A DNA stretch of 64,000 nt, taken from positions 62,001-126,000 of the forward strand of contig CBFFRP010000410.1 in the NCBI GenBank assembly GCA_965644295.1, written 5' to 3'. The stretch is from Paraphysomonas bandaiensis. Taxonomy: Eukaryota; Chrysophyceae. A model generated the notes under the pieces. The model made no database searches, had not been told where the DNA came from, and saw only the letters and a program-made list of their open reading frames with translations. Of the stretch, positions 35,255 through 45,088 are shown piece after piece. Positions within the stretch are counted from its first letter, which is position 1. Every line of letters begins with the position of its first letter. The translations under genes and the position numbers were made by a program.

Positions 35255-36344
35255 ATGATATCAGAATCATACAGTTCAAAAGCAGGTGTAGCCGGCATCT
35301 CCTGTGCTATTGCTGGTGCCATACTTAACCCTTTAGATGTCGTTAAGATCAGGTATACATACCACCCCATAATACACATATCAACCACATGTACTAACTA
35401 ATCTACTCTCATCAGGATGCAGAACAACTCACCTGCTTATCCATGGCCAGAAACACGGTTTTCAAGGGGCATTATACGCCTCATAGAGGTGGAAGGAGTG
35501 TCTGGATTATGTAAAGGGCTTTATGCAACAATAATGCGGGAACTTATGTACTCAACTATCAGAATGGGTGCATATGAGCCGATACTTCATGCTTTGAATA
35601 TCAATGGTGATCAAAAATATCCATCTCCCATTGTTAAGTATGGATCGAGTCTACTGTCTGGAGCCATAGGTGCAGCACTAGCCAACCCGACAGATTTGGT
35701 ATGAGCATACATTCATCAGTGTAAACTCTAACGGTTTTGTAATATAAAGGTGAAGGTCAATTTTCAGGCAGCTCTACCTGGTACACCACTACCTTACAAC
35801 ACTACGATGGGAGGATTTTCGTACATAGTCAAAACTCACGGGGTGCTTGGACTGTGGAAGGGATCGCTTCCAACGATTGCGAGAGCTGCTGTAGTAACAT
35901 CAGCTCAATTAGGGAGCTACGACACGATTAAAAACAATATTTTAAAGCGACATTTTTGCATGGAGGATGGAATTGTTCTCCATTTCACGTGCTCACTATT
36001 GGCGGGGATTATCACAACCACTGCATCTAACCCAGGTTAAAGTTTGTGTGGCCTCCACAGCGTTACTTATAATTTGACTTCTAGTTGATGTTGTAAAAAC
36101 ACGCTTTATGAGTGATGCCGCTGGAAGTTATGGAACTCCTTTGCGCTGTGCGATAATGACATACAAGGAGGGTGGTATTCGAGCATTTTTGAAGGTATTG
36201 GAAGAATACTTCACCTTACTGCCGCATGTCATATATTGTATGTAGGGCTGGTTACCTTCGTACTTTCGAATCGGCCCTCATACGATGATATCTTTCTTAC
36301 TAATGGAGCAGGGACGAAAACTTCTTGGACTCTCATCGATATAG
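35255..36344 (+). CDS. Mitochondrial carrier, UCP/dicarboxylate-like (SLC25)
   Basis: Five exons: 35255-35352, 35416-35698, 35750-36035, 36085-36194 and 36246-36344 (introns 49-63 nt), 291 aa, the usual carrier size. All three P-x-[DE]-x-x-[KR] signatures are present: NPLDVVKIR, NPTDLVKVN and NPVDVVKTR (the last spliced across intron 3). Six transmembrane helices fit. MRELMYSTIRMGAYEP after the first repeat and FLKGWLPSYFRIGPHTMISF near the end match the branch with uncoupling-protein-like, dicarboxylate and oxoglutarate carriers, so a small dicarboxylate or similar anion is the likely substrate. The start ATG at 35255 sits two codons before the first helix. Converges on the TTL-like gene with 348 bp of empty spacer between. 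Confidence 0.93.
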
Positions 36345-36692
36345 TTAATTTAAGTGAATTGTATATTGTATGCGTTTATCGTATTAGACTACGTTATTCA
36401 CTTACAATCAGCCATCATATATTCCCCATTGCTTGTTACTATCCACAAATACCTTTCTTTTATTATCTAGTTATCTTGGTCATTAATCCTTTAAGCAATA
36501 ACAAATATTTCATTTTAGAAATGCACATACAGAGCCTTCTGGGTGGTGTTATGACTCTATTATTGGTGTTCGTTGCAATAATGAACTCCCACCTACTGCT
36601 ATCTAACCTAGCTAAATAATAACTATACATCTGCATGGTAATGATGGAGTAAATAACATATAGTACTTGCAAGCTACAAACTTTACAACTCA
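36345..36692. other. Convergent 3' spacer
   Basis: 348 bp between stops of the carrier and the TTL-like gene. Only shadow frames; nothing supported. Confidence 0.4.
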
Positions 36693-38133
36693 TTATACAT
36701 CATTGTTATTTCCATTGTTCGTGGAGTCAGAATATATCGTTATAAATGCCTCAGGAAATTTCCCGTTAGACAGTGATACATCTTCATCCAGCGGAGCCAC
36801 AACAGATTCCCCACATACATTACCGTCATCTGCAAGAAAACATTATCCACCACTAACGCAACATAAATATATACCAGATTGATCAGGAGGAAAGTTGCGG
36901 TCGACTACCAATGCAATCAGATTATCAACAAATCGCGGCAAGAGTTTGTCCGCTACGGCAGGGGAGGAGTTGATCTCTAACAGATACACACCCACTTCGC
37001 TTCCTGGAGAGTCGCCTGCATCCTCTCTAGCCTCGGTAAGCATAAAGTCATACCCAAACACATTGAACGCCCTACATACACCGCTTACAACATCACACAG
37101 ACCTCTTGTACCCTATTACTAGGTGAGAGTCAGGCTCACCTGTAAGCGCTGCTAGTGCCTCCCTTTAGCTGCTCTCTGACCGCTAGAAGTGTCAACTTAA
37201 TAATTTCGTGGATCCGAGGTATAATGTGGTCGTGAAAGCTTACCCTCCCATCGGTTATACTACTGAGAATGTCCTCAAACTCATCGTACCAGATCTCATT
37301 GGTTGGCTCGTACATGCCATAATTATCATGTGTCTCTGCGATACAATGATTCGAGAGATGTGCGTGAATATTCTGCCACGACCCTACATTGAAACCAACA
37401 TGAACAATATACTGTAGTACGTTTAAATAAAACCTGGAACATAAGTTTCTGCTGAAACTCGAAGTGCGCCCTGTCCGTACACGTGAATGTCATAATTCTC
37501 ATCCAAAAGAACCCAAACACGAATGTCAAACTTTCTCTTCCCCCTGGGAATAAGAAGTGGTCTGTCAAGGTAGCGTTGTACAACCCAAGCAATAGAGCCA
37601 TCACGCTGACTATCCATTGATGCCAGAACATCATCAGCACTATCTGTGATGGATATACTATGACCTTTGCAACCATCAGATGGTTTCATTATCCACACTC
37701 CCGGTCGCTCTGAATGACTTTTTATAAACGCCTCACGTTCAGATTCTTCCGGTTTAGATGGATAAAATAGAAATGTTTCAGGACATATCGATTCATATGT
37801 ATGAGTTGCAACATATGGACATGTAGAGGTGTTTAAGTATGCTCGTAATGTCTTGGTCATCATAGTTTTACGACACAATACATTAAAACCACGATAGAAA
37901 TTAATTAATGGTGTAATACCAGGATACAATGAATCATATCCAGATAATAGTTTATAAGGGATATTCAATGCTTGTGCATCTCCTATAAGTAAATGAAATC
38001 GACCAGCTATCTTCTTTTTAGGGATGATATTCCAGTGAATTTTCTTAGAAAGTGTGGATGTAAATGATGCATATAAACTACCAAGTGATGAATAATTATT
38101 ATTATTACAATTAATTGCTATAGCTGTGTACAT
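36693..38133 (-). CDS. Tubulin-tyrosine-ligase-like (TTL) protein
   Basis: Exons 38133-37434, 37383-37140, 37071-36875 and 36829-36693 (introns 45-68 nt), 425 aa. The ATP-grasp blocks of the TTL family appear in order: GVWIMKPSDGCKGHSISI (nucleotide-binding lysine and Gly loop), WVVQRYLDRPLLI, RGKRKFDIRVWVLL, NIHAHLSNHCIAE, then AFNVFGYDFMLTE (spliced across intron 2) and VYLLEINSSPAVADKL, with the Mg-binding Glu and Asn in LEIN. The family ligates Tyr, Glu or Gly to tubulin tails; the simple single-domain length fits TTL or a short TTLL. Intron 2 is long only because an earlier AG at 37112 would cause a frame error; the acceptor at 37072 restores the conserved block. A Ser/Asp-rich tail follows. 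Divergent from the OTU gene. Confidence 0.9.
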
Positions 38134-38584
38134 ATTGAGTTATTATGATGGTATTGAAATGAGAAGGAGCGAGTTGGTTAAGAGAATGAGGAGATTTGAC
38201 ACGAGATTGAGAGAGTGCTAAATATCCATAAATTTATGGATTTTGAGATTTGGTGATCTTGAAAATAGCCGATATATAGCTATCGTAAAGTTGAAAATCC
38301 CGATATTCTACAGGTATGTGTGGATATTTCAAATTTCTAGATTATATTTCAACTCAACTGCTATATTTTGCATATTGTCATCGCACAATAACGGTATTTA
38401 CTATATTTCGGAGTATTTACTACAAAAATGTTGGTTTTGTAGGTCGAAAATTCCACACTGCTACAGATAGACTGTTGCACATGTATTGCAACTATGCAAC
38501 ATCCATCTCAACAATGAGCAAGAAGCACATACATATCCTCTCATTTGCAATATAAATGACCCTAATCACTCCCTCTTCAGTCCA
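38134..38584. promoter_or_regulatory. Divergent promoter region, TTL-like / OTU
   Basis: 451 bp between divergent ATGs, AT-rich. Several ATAT-type dyads (38240-38345). I see no GTAC-N4-GTAC copy. The last 25 bases before ATG 38585 are pyrimidine-rich. Confidence 0.35.
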
Positions 38585-39418
38585 ATGACACTCCTTAACC
38601 TCACATATCTTCTCTTCTTTCTACTAATACCATCATCTAATTCTGTGTCATTTTTAAAACAAAACGCTTGGATTATACCCTCCATATACAGAGATGCGGA
38701 TCTTAATAGGCATTATCGTATACAGCAAGTGCCAGGTGATGGATCCTGTTTATTCCATGCATTAGCTGTTAGTATCGAGCATATGAATGCATCCAAATAC
38801 TGTGATTATAATACTAATACGAAAAAAATAGCCTATGAATTACGTCGTAAGGCTGTTAGTATACTTAACCGTACAACAGACCCTCTATATATACAGGACA
38901 ATGAATGCATTCATCCAACTAAACTTCTTACTATGATATCAATGCAATATAACATGACACCAGAAGAATATTGTCAATCAATGTTATGTACATCTAGTTG
39001 GGGTGGAGGTCCTGAGATAGTTGCATTAAGTAACTTCCTTCATCGCCCTATACATATATATGAACTGCATGCATCTACACATCATAGTTCAGGATTTGTT
39101 TTAAAGCGAACTTCTAGTATTGGATCACCAAAGTTTTCATATGCAAAACCATTAGAGATACTATACGCTGATGGCAGATTTCCTGATATAACACCTGGAC
39201 AACAGAGTGATCCGAATCATTTTCTCTCATTATTTGAAGAAGAAAAGCCCAGCTGGAGAGGCTTTACACGCTTTTTGTCGAGATCATTTAAGATTGCTCG
39301 TTCCCCAAAGCAATCAAAGCATGTAGACGAATCAAGTGCCTATAGTGATCAATTGCTTAAGAATTTTGTAGTAAACTGTACACTAAATTGTGATAACAGT
39401 ACAGTTGATGAGCCCTAA
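38585..39418 (+). CDS. OTU-family cysteine protease with signal peptide
   Basis: A single exon of 277 aa from ATG 38585. An upstream in-frame extension exists to 38486, but it would bury the signal peptide MTLLNLTYLLFFLLIPSSNS and is rejected. The OTU core starts at RIQQVPGDGSCLFHALAVSI with catalytic Asp52 and Cys55 (the D-G-x-C-L-F-H motif). It continues with YCQSMLCTSSWGGGPEIVAL and HRPIHIYEL, and ends with catalytic His212 in SDPNHFLSLF. OTU proteases remove ubiquitin. A signal peptide on an OTU domain is unusual; the protein could be ER-, plastid- or outward-directed, or the hydrophobic stretch could be a membrane anchor facing the cytosol. A Ser/Lys-rich C-terminal tail is present. Converges on the acyl-CoA synthetase. 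Confidence 0.88.
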   Translation: MTLLNLTYLLFFLLIPSSNSVSFLKQNAWIIPSIYRDADLNRHYRIQQVPGDGSCLFHALAVSIEHMNASKYCDYNTNTKKIAYELRRKAVSILNRTTDPLYIQDNECIHPTKLLTMISMQYNMTPEEYCQSMLCTSSWGGGPEIVALSNFLHRPIHIYELHASTHHSSGFVLKRTSSIGSPKFSYAKPLEILYADGRFPDITPGQQSDPNHFLSLFEEEKPSWRGFTRFLSRSFKIARSPKQSKHVDESSAYSDQLLKNFVVNCTLNCDNSTVDEP

Positions 39419-40079
39419 TAACTTGAGTTCGGTATTATTTTTATTTGAATTCAGATTTATCTCGAAATATATTCCTAATCCTCTTCATACTTCATACTTC
39501 TTGGAGATTTATATCTATACCAATGAAATCATTAATAATTAATAGATACCAGGCCCTGAATCTATATGGTACTTTGACATCAGTACATGAAATACTACAT
39601 CATTGTCCAGTTAGAATACGTAGGTAAGGCGATATTAGATATTAGTAGAGTGCAACAAAATTAAAAAGAGTAGTGTTGATTAAAAAGAGTAATACTACCA
39701 ATGTGGGTTACGTCTTTGATCTTACTTTAGTGAAGCAGATATAACAAACTTGAAACAGCACAATTCTGCAGTGACTAAATCAGTTCAGCAATTAGTGAAT
39801 GTAATAGATGAAACGATCTACCAGTATGACAATATTGATTACTCGCGCGCAGTTAAACACCAAAATACAGAAACCTGACACTACAGCATTTATTCGTGTA
39901 CCTTTGAAAATGATTAAACTTATTAAAATTTTACGACAGTCATAAAACTTCCAACGCAAATGAGAGAAAAACCAGGCAAACTACTCTGGAAGACTACTTC
40001 AAAACTTAACCTCACAATCTCACTAAATACTTTTAGCTATTCTCTCAGTGAGTTCACACGGTGCAAAATTCCAAAACAT
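39419..40079. other. Convergent 3' spacer
   Basis: 661 bp between stops of the OTU protease and the acyl-CoA synthetase. A short duplicated phrase (TTAAAAAGAGTA) occurs near 39660-39690. No coding or RNA feature supported. Confidence 0.4.
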
Positions 40080-42270
40080 CTACTCGGCGTAGATGGAGTC
40101 AGCGAGATCTTTGTATTTCTCGCACACGACATTGCGCTTGACCTTCATTGTGGGTGTGAGGTCACCCGCCTTCTCAGACAGATCCACAGGGAGCATCCTC
40201 CATTTCTGAACCACCTGGGCGTTGGACGTGGTACGTGAATTGGCTTTCTTCATGCCGTTATTAATATACTCAATCCACTTGGGGTCATCCTTAGCTTCTG
40301 ACATGGTGGTGGCAGAACTTCCAATTTCTGATCCAATGTAGAGAGCATCACCTGTGAGCTTATCTGTGGGCTCCTGAGTATCAGGATCGACTTCGGTCTT
40401 GAGGGATATAAGCATGGAGAGATACTTTCTTCGGTCTCCGATGACGATACAATTTGAAAGAGCGATCATTTCAGTCTTCATCTCATTCTCAATGAGAACT
40501 GGTGGAACATTCTCTCCACCAGCAGTGATGATGAGATCCTTGATGCGCCCCGTGATGCGCATAAATCCAGATGGTTTGGGCTGACCAGGCACATCATTAT
40601 CATCAAACTCCGCCACGTCTCCACTGTGTAAGAATCCCTGTTCGTCAATAGTTTCTTCAGTCTTATCGGGCATGTACATGTAGCCCTGTACAAGAAAATT
40701 ACACACCATATTTGTGTCGTACATACACGCACCATGAAGATGTGCCGCCCACGATAGCAGAGCTCATTCGTCCCATCAGCGATCATAGTTTCGGTACCGG
40801 GCATGGGGCGACCACCTGCAGATGCCATTATTACATTTGTAATGCAGGTGTAGAATATACTCACAATATCCAATTCGCCACGCGTTAGTGCTTGTAACAG
40901 TATGAGGGCCAGTACACTCGGACTGTCCAAACACTTCAAAAATTGGAATATCAAGTGAGCCGAAGTACTCAATGGTCTCAATAGAAATCGGAGCAGCAGC
41001 GGAAAAGCAGTACTTAGCTTGGTCGAGTCCAAGAGCCTCTTTAATCTTAGACAACACAATGCTGTTCGCGCATCCATAACCGAAAGGTGCTCCATGGTCA
41101 CCACCGAACTGAGCACGCTTTGTTTTTTCCGCAGCACATGACTTTGCCCAAGTGGAGAGCATCTTCTTGATCCCAGTGGTCTCTCTGCCCAAAGCCTTCA
41201 TCTTCTCCTCAATCTTTTCCCACACACGAGGGACACCGAAGAAAAGAGTGGGCCGAACGTCCTTCAGGGTGGCTGTGAGAGAACCCTTAAGTGCATCCGG
41301 CTGAGCGAAATACGTGCAACCGCCAATGTACATCGGTGCATGAATGTCTATCATTTGTCCAGCGATATGAGACAACGGAAGGTAAGAAACAATGCGGTCC
41401 GTGTGGTTCATTTCTAGGTAGTTGTCGACGAGGCATCGGACAGTCCAAGTGATGTTATCGTTGGAAATCATGACTGCCTTAGGAGGACCAGTTGTTCCAG
41501 AGGTGTAAATAAGCGTAGCACAGTTGCCAGGCTGCACACTACTGTATCGGTTTTCCACTTCGGTGTCCGGGACATCATTACCAAGGTTCATGAATTCTTC
41601 GAAAGAGTACAGGGGTACTTTGAAGGCCTCCCTATTAGACTCCTTGATTTCTTCGCCGTACATAACAATCGCCTTCAAAGCAGGAGTTTCGTCGCCACGG
41701 TTGGCATACTTCATGAGCTGTTTGTTGTCTTCGACAACAATAACTTCAGCATGACTGTGATTAGCGATGTAGATACAGGAGTCCGAGAGATTGGTAGTGT
41801 AGATACCAGCAGCAATACAGCCGGCCAATATCGCCCCAGTATTCGCTATAAACCATGAAGGCTATTCAACCCATCAAAACATATTCAATAATCAATTGAA
41901 ACCCAACTTACCGCATTAAATCCAATAATATTAATGATCTTAAACATATCCACATTCAAATGAATGAGTGATTTAGCAAATCTAAAGCAATCATTCCAGT
42001 AATCTTGCCATGTCCAATACTTCCAATCGCCAAGTACACCATCGACTTTCTGTTTATGTGCTAAAGCTTTTTCTGATCCATGTTTAGCTAAAGTATCTTG
42101 AAAGACTTGAACGATTGTCTTGGGAGGGTAGGCAGCTGTTTGTATAGGAGATATAGTGAGGTAGAGTAGAGGGTATGTAGAGGGGTTGTATGAGACTTAC
42201 CGGCACCAGAATCACCTACTTTTATATCAAGACATACGTTTGGTTCCGTGGTACAATGAGGATTACTCAT
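40080..42270 (-). CDS. Long-chain acyl-CoA synthetase, bubblegum (ACSBG) type
   Basis: Exons 42270-42201, 42135-41912, 41861-40865, 40815-40733 and 40685-40080 (introns 47-65 nt), 659 aa. It activates fatty acids to acyl-CoA through an acyl-adenylate. Motifs in order: WTWQDYW, then NIIGFNAPSWFIANTGAI (joined across intron 2); the P-loop signature LIYTSGTTGPPKAVMISNDN; ACSBG-typical MIDIHAPMYIGGCTYFA; EVFGQSECTGPHT; GRPMPGTET; EQGFLHSGD; RIKDLIITAGGENV; and the C-terminal TMKVKRNVVCEKYKDLADS, which matches bubblegum-type enzymes closely. No targeting peptide is visible, so cytosol or ER surface is likely. The second exon is strongly AT-biased in codon use, the third is not. Acceptors at the second and third introns were chosen to preserve conserved blocks. 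Divergent from the SET gene. Confidence 0.94.
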
Positions 42271-42975
42271 GATTACAATATCTTCACAGTTTATTTGATA
42301 GAAGGGACGGTATGAGAGTGTTGGGATGAGGTCTATATGTGACTGGGAACATATAGCAAATCACAGATACTTTTATTGTTAGCGACACTACCAACTCACT
42401 GTATCTCACAAGATTCTAGAGGAGTATCTTGAAGGGATGTTTTCTGATGACGTGACTGAAATGCATGATGACGTGGAAATATGGGTATGTATGTATGTAT
42501 GTATGTATGTATGTATGTATGTATGTATGTATGTATGTCTGTATGTATGTATGTATGTATGTATGTATGTATGTATGTATGTATGTATGTATGTATGTAT
42601 GTATGTATGTACACGTGTACACATATGTTATGTATGTCCTTCAACATGTCATAGAGAAGATTCTCCAATCAACACCATCGAATCACCTCCCATCTTTCCT
42701 CTCTAATTGGTTCCCATCTCATCATATGCATATCCTATAGAACATATGGTCCAATCTCTCATCATATGAATCCCCCCATATGATATCTACCCACTCCTAG
42801 ATCTCCATCTATACACACCCACCACTCTATTCCCAACACATACACTATCAATCAAAACACATGTCTGTTTATCATCAATACATCACTCATTTATAATCAT
42901 TTTCAAACCATTTATATATCAAACAACCCTCTAAACACACTCATTACAACACACACAGGAAGCTACTAATAAACA
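42271..42975. promoter_or_regulatory. Divergent promoter region with TATG array
   Basis: 705 bp between the divergent ATGs of the acyl-CoA synthetase and the SET protein. The centre is a TATG array (next entry). 42730-42975 is A/C-rich (CACA, CATC) and precedes the SET start. No ORF supported outside the repeat. Confidence 0.4.
42484..42610. repeat. TATG microsatellite, ~32 units
   Basis: TATG repeat with one TCTG interruption near 42538, ending in a GTACACGTGTAC palindrome at 42609-42620. As at 34853-35082, it lies between two divergent genes. Confidence 0.96.
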
Positions 42976-44470
42976 ATGACAACATACATAAACACCCCTC
43001 AAACAACATCACAAATACAACAAAATGATCAAGATGAAGCCCCTGATGATCCCTCTGGTGGGAATAATGACATCATTGTATTGGAATGTACATTGCCGAA
43101 GGGTGTTGTTGTGGGGAGAACGAAGTATGGCTATGGAGTCTTTGCATCTGAGAACTTCATCAAAGGTATGCTTATATACGTGTGTCTATGAGGATATGGT
43201 CGTATATGTGTGTCTATGGGAGTATATATGTGTGTCTATGAGGGTATGATTGTATTAGTGTGTTGGTGTTTTGATAAATGTGCAGGTGAGTATATATGTA
43301 TGTAAAATCGTATAATAGATGCGTGTATAGATGTAATGAATGATTTTATCTGTACAACTACTTACTGGGCACCGCTTATCATCAGGTCAAGTGCTATACA
43401 CTGGCACCTACACACTTATCGACGACGACGGACGAAATCGACCCATCAAACTTGTTACCAATACTGGTATCTATGATATGACCACAGAGATGCACACCGT
43501 TGGGGTCGGGGTCGCCCCGAATAAGAAGAGGCAGGCGTTCACATTTGATGCTTTTATGAACCACAGTTGCAATCCGAATACATACTCTGCTGATGAGCAT
43601 GACACTGCTACTGGTGGAACGTACAAAACTGTTGCCTTACGAGATATTGCTGCTGGGACTGAGATAACATGTGACTACGACCTCTTTGAACTGGATTCAC
43701 GTAAAAAAGGCATCGATAAGTGCGAGTGTGGATCTGCTGAGTGCCGCGGATTTTCCCACGGCTTCAATTTTATGCCTGAAGCTGTTCAGATGCAAGTCTT
43801 TAATCGCGTTTACAGCGAAGTTGTGGAGGCGTGGCTAGCACAGAAACCAAATGTTATGTTTCGTCGCTTATGTGCTCCTGAAGGAATAGCTATCAAACAC
43901 TGTGAGGAAGACGGTAGCATGTGCTTGGTTGCTAGCAAGCGCTTTGAGCCTGGTGAAGTCATGTATACGTACCATTCCGAATATTTTGACTCTTCAGTGA
44001 TCGACACCATCTTGGTGAGTGTTCGTGTTGACCACACCATCTCTCGTCACTCACGGACAACGAGCGGCTCTTCATCCGACAGTGGGGCCGAGTCCGTTAT
44101 CACAGGAATTTCATCTGATGATTCCACCCCCACACCAGTTGAGGGAGAAAACCCCCAGAATGTAGAGATGTGGGACATGAAAATGCCAGTTGTGCGCAAA
44201 CTTGACCTTCTTGCACACACTGTGAACCGCGGAGAGAATCGCCGCGAGTTTTTCGGCTTCGATACTTTTTGTGATCACTCGTGTGACCCTAACGCCTCTT
44301 TTGTTTATGTAAATGGGTCTCTCAATTCCACTGTTACTACTGCAAGACGGGTGATTGAGATCGGACAGAAAATCACTTGTGATTACACGGCCTTCGACGA
44401 GGGTCGGGATGGCACCGCCTTTGTTTGCGACTGCGGCGCTGAAAACTGCAAGGGTGTTATTGCAGGCTAG
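42976..44470 (+). CDS. Protein with two SET-type methyltransferase halves
   Basis: Exons 42976-43165 and 43386-44470 (220-nt intron rich in TATG/TGTG), 424 aa. First SET copy: GVFASENFIKGQVLYTGTYT at the N-flank, NHSCNPNTYS (residues 122-131), then ITCDYDLFELD and a post-SET-like Cys cluster CECGSAECRG. A second copy of the same C-terminal half follows: DHSCDPNASF (from residue 360), ITCDYTAFDEG and CDCGAENCKG. The second copy's N-flank, LVASKRFEPGEVMYTYHSEY, keeps only the outline of SET-N. A Ser/Thr-rich linker (about residues 280-315) separates it from its SET-C. SET domains transfer methyl groups from SAM to lysine, often on histones. In the first copy the NHSC and CDY residues are intact; activity of the second is uncertain. 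Converges on the Ca-ATPase. Confidence 0.85.
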
Positions 44471-45088
44471 GTGTGGCACGACCACCTTCAGCTAAGACGC
44501 TTATTATATGCTAGACATAATGTGAATTCATATTATTAGACGGGGCGTTTTAGCAGTCCTTGTCGATACTAATGTCGATGAGTTGAATTATTTCGAAGTG
44601 ATTAATAGCCGTGTTATCGTTTGCTTCGAAATCGTTTCTATATTTTATACAAAATAATAAATTAGTCTAGTATATTTTAACATCGTATCGTAGGATTACT
44701 TTAGCAAAGATAAAGCATACACTTTAGTCTTCCATTGTGCAGCAAACATTTAGATTCACTTTATAATTTATAATAATGGCCCTCAGACTACGTACTGGTG
44801 GCTTCATTTGGTTACCGCTATTACTGCAGCACTCCTAACAAATATTCCTTAACAACTGTATTCTTAAACTAGCGGTCATAATTCGAATTCCTTAAAATGT
44901 AGCCTTTAATTGCTTTCAAATTAGCAAAACTCAACAATCAGCATGGTTTCTATCATAAATAAGACAGTCTAAAACACTCTTAAGTTTCCATAAAAATCAG
45001 TTATTTGCTTTACTGACGTAGATTAATGTCTCATCCGAACCACTATTACTATGACTAAACTATAAATCATCAAATCATAAATAAGTAC
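44471..45088. other. Convergent 3' spacer
   Basis: 618 bp between stops of the SET gene and the Ca-ATPase. AT-rich with AATAAA-like hexamers at about 44656. No feature supported. Confidence 0.4.

Noticed and set aside
34741-35328. Long frames of Tyr-Met-Val-Cys or His-Thr-Tyr-Ile repeats on both strands (also at 42396-42740)
   Set aside because: They are automatic translations of the TATG microsatellite; all frames are open because a 4-bp unit without stops has none.
38486-38584. 33-codon upstream extension of the OTU gene
   Set aside because: It would place a hydrophilic segment before a textbook signal peptide, and it starts in AT-rich promoter sequence.
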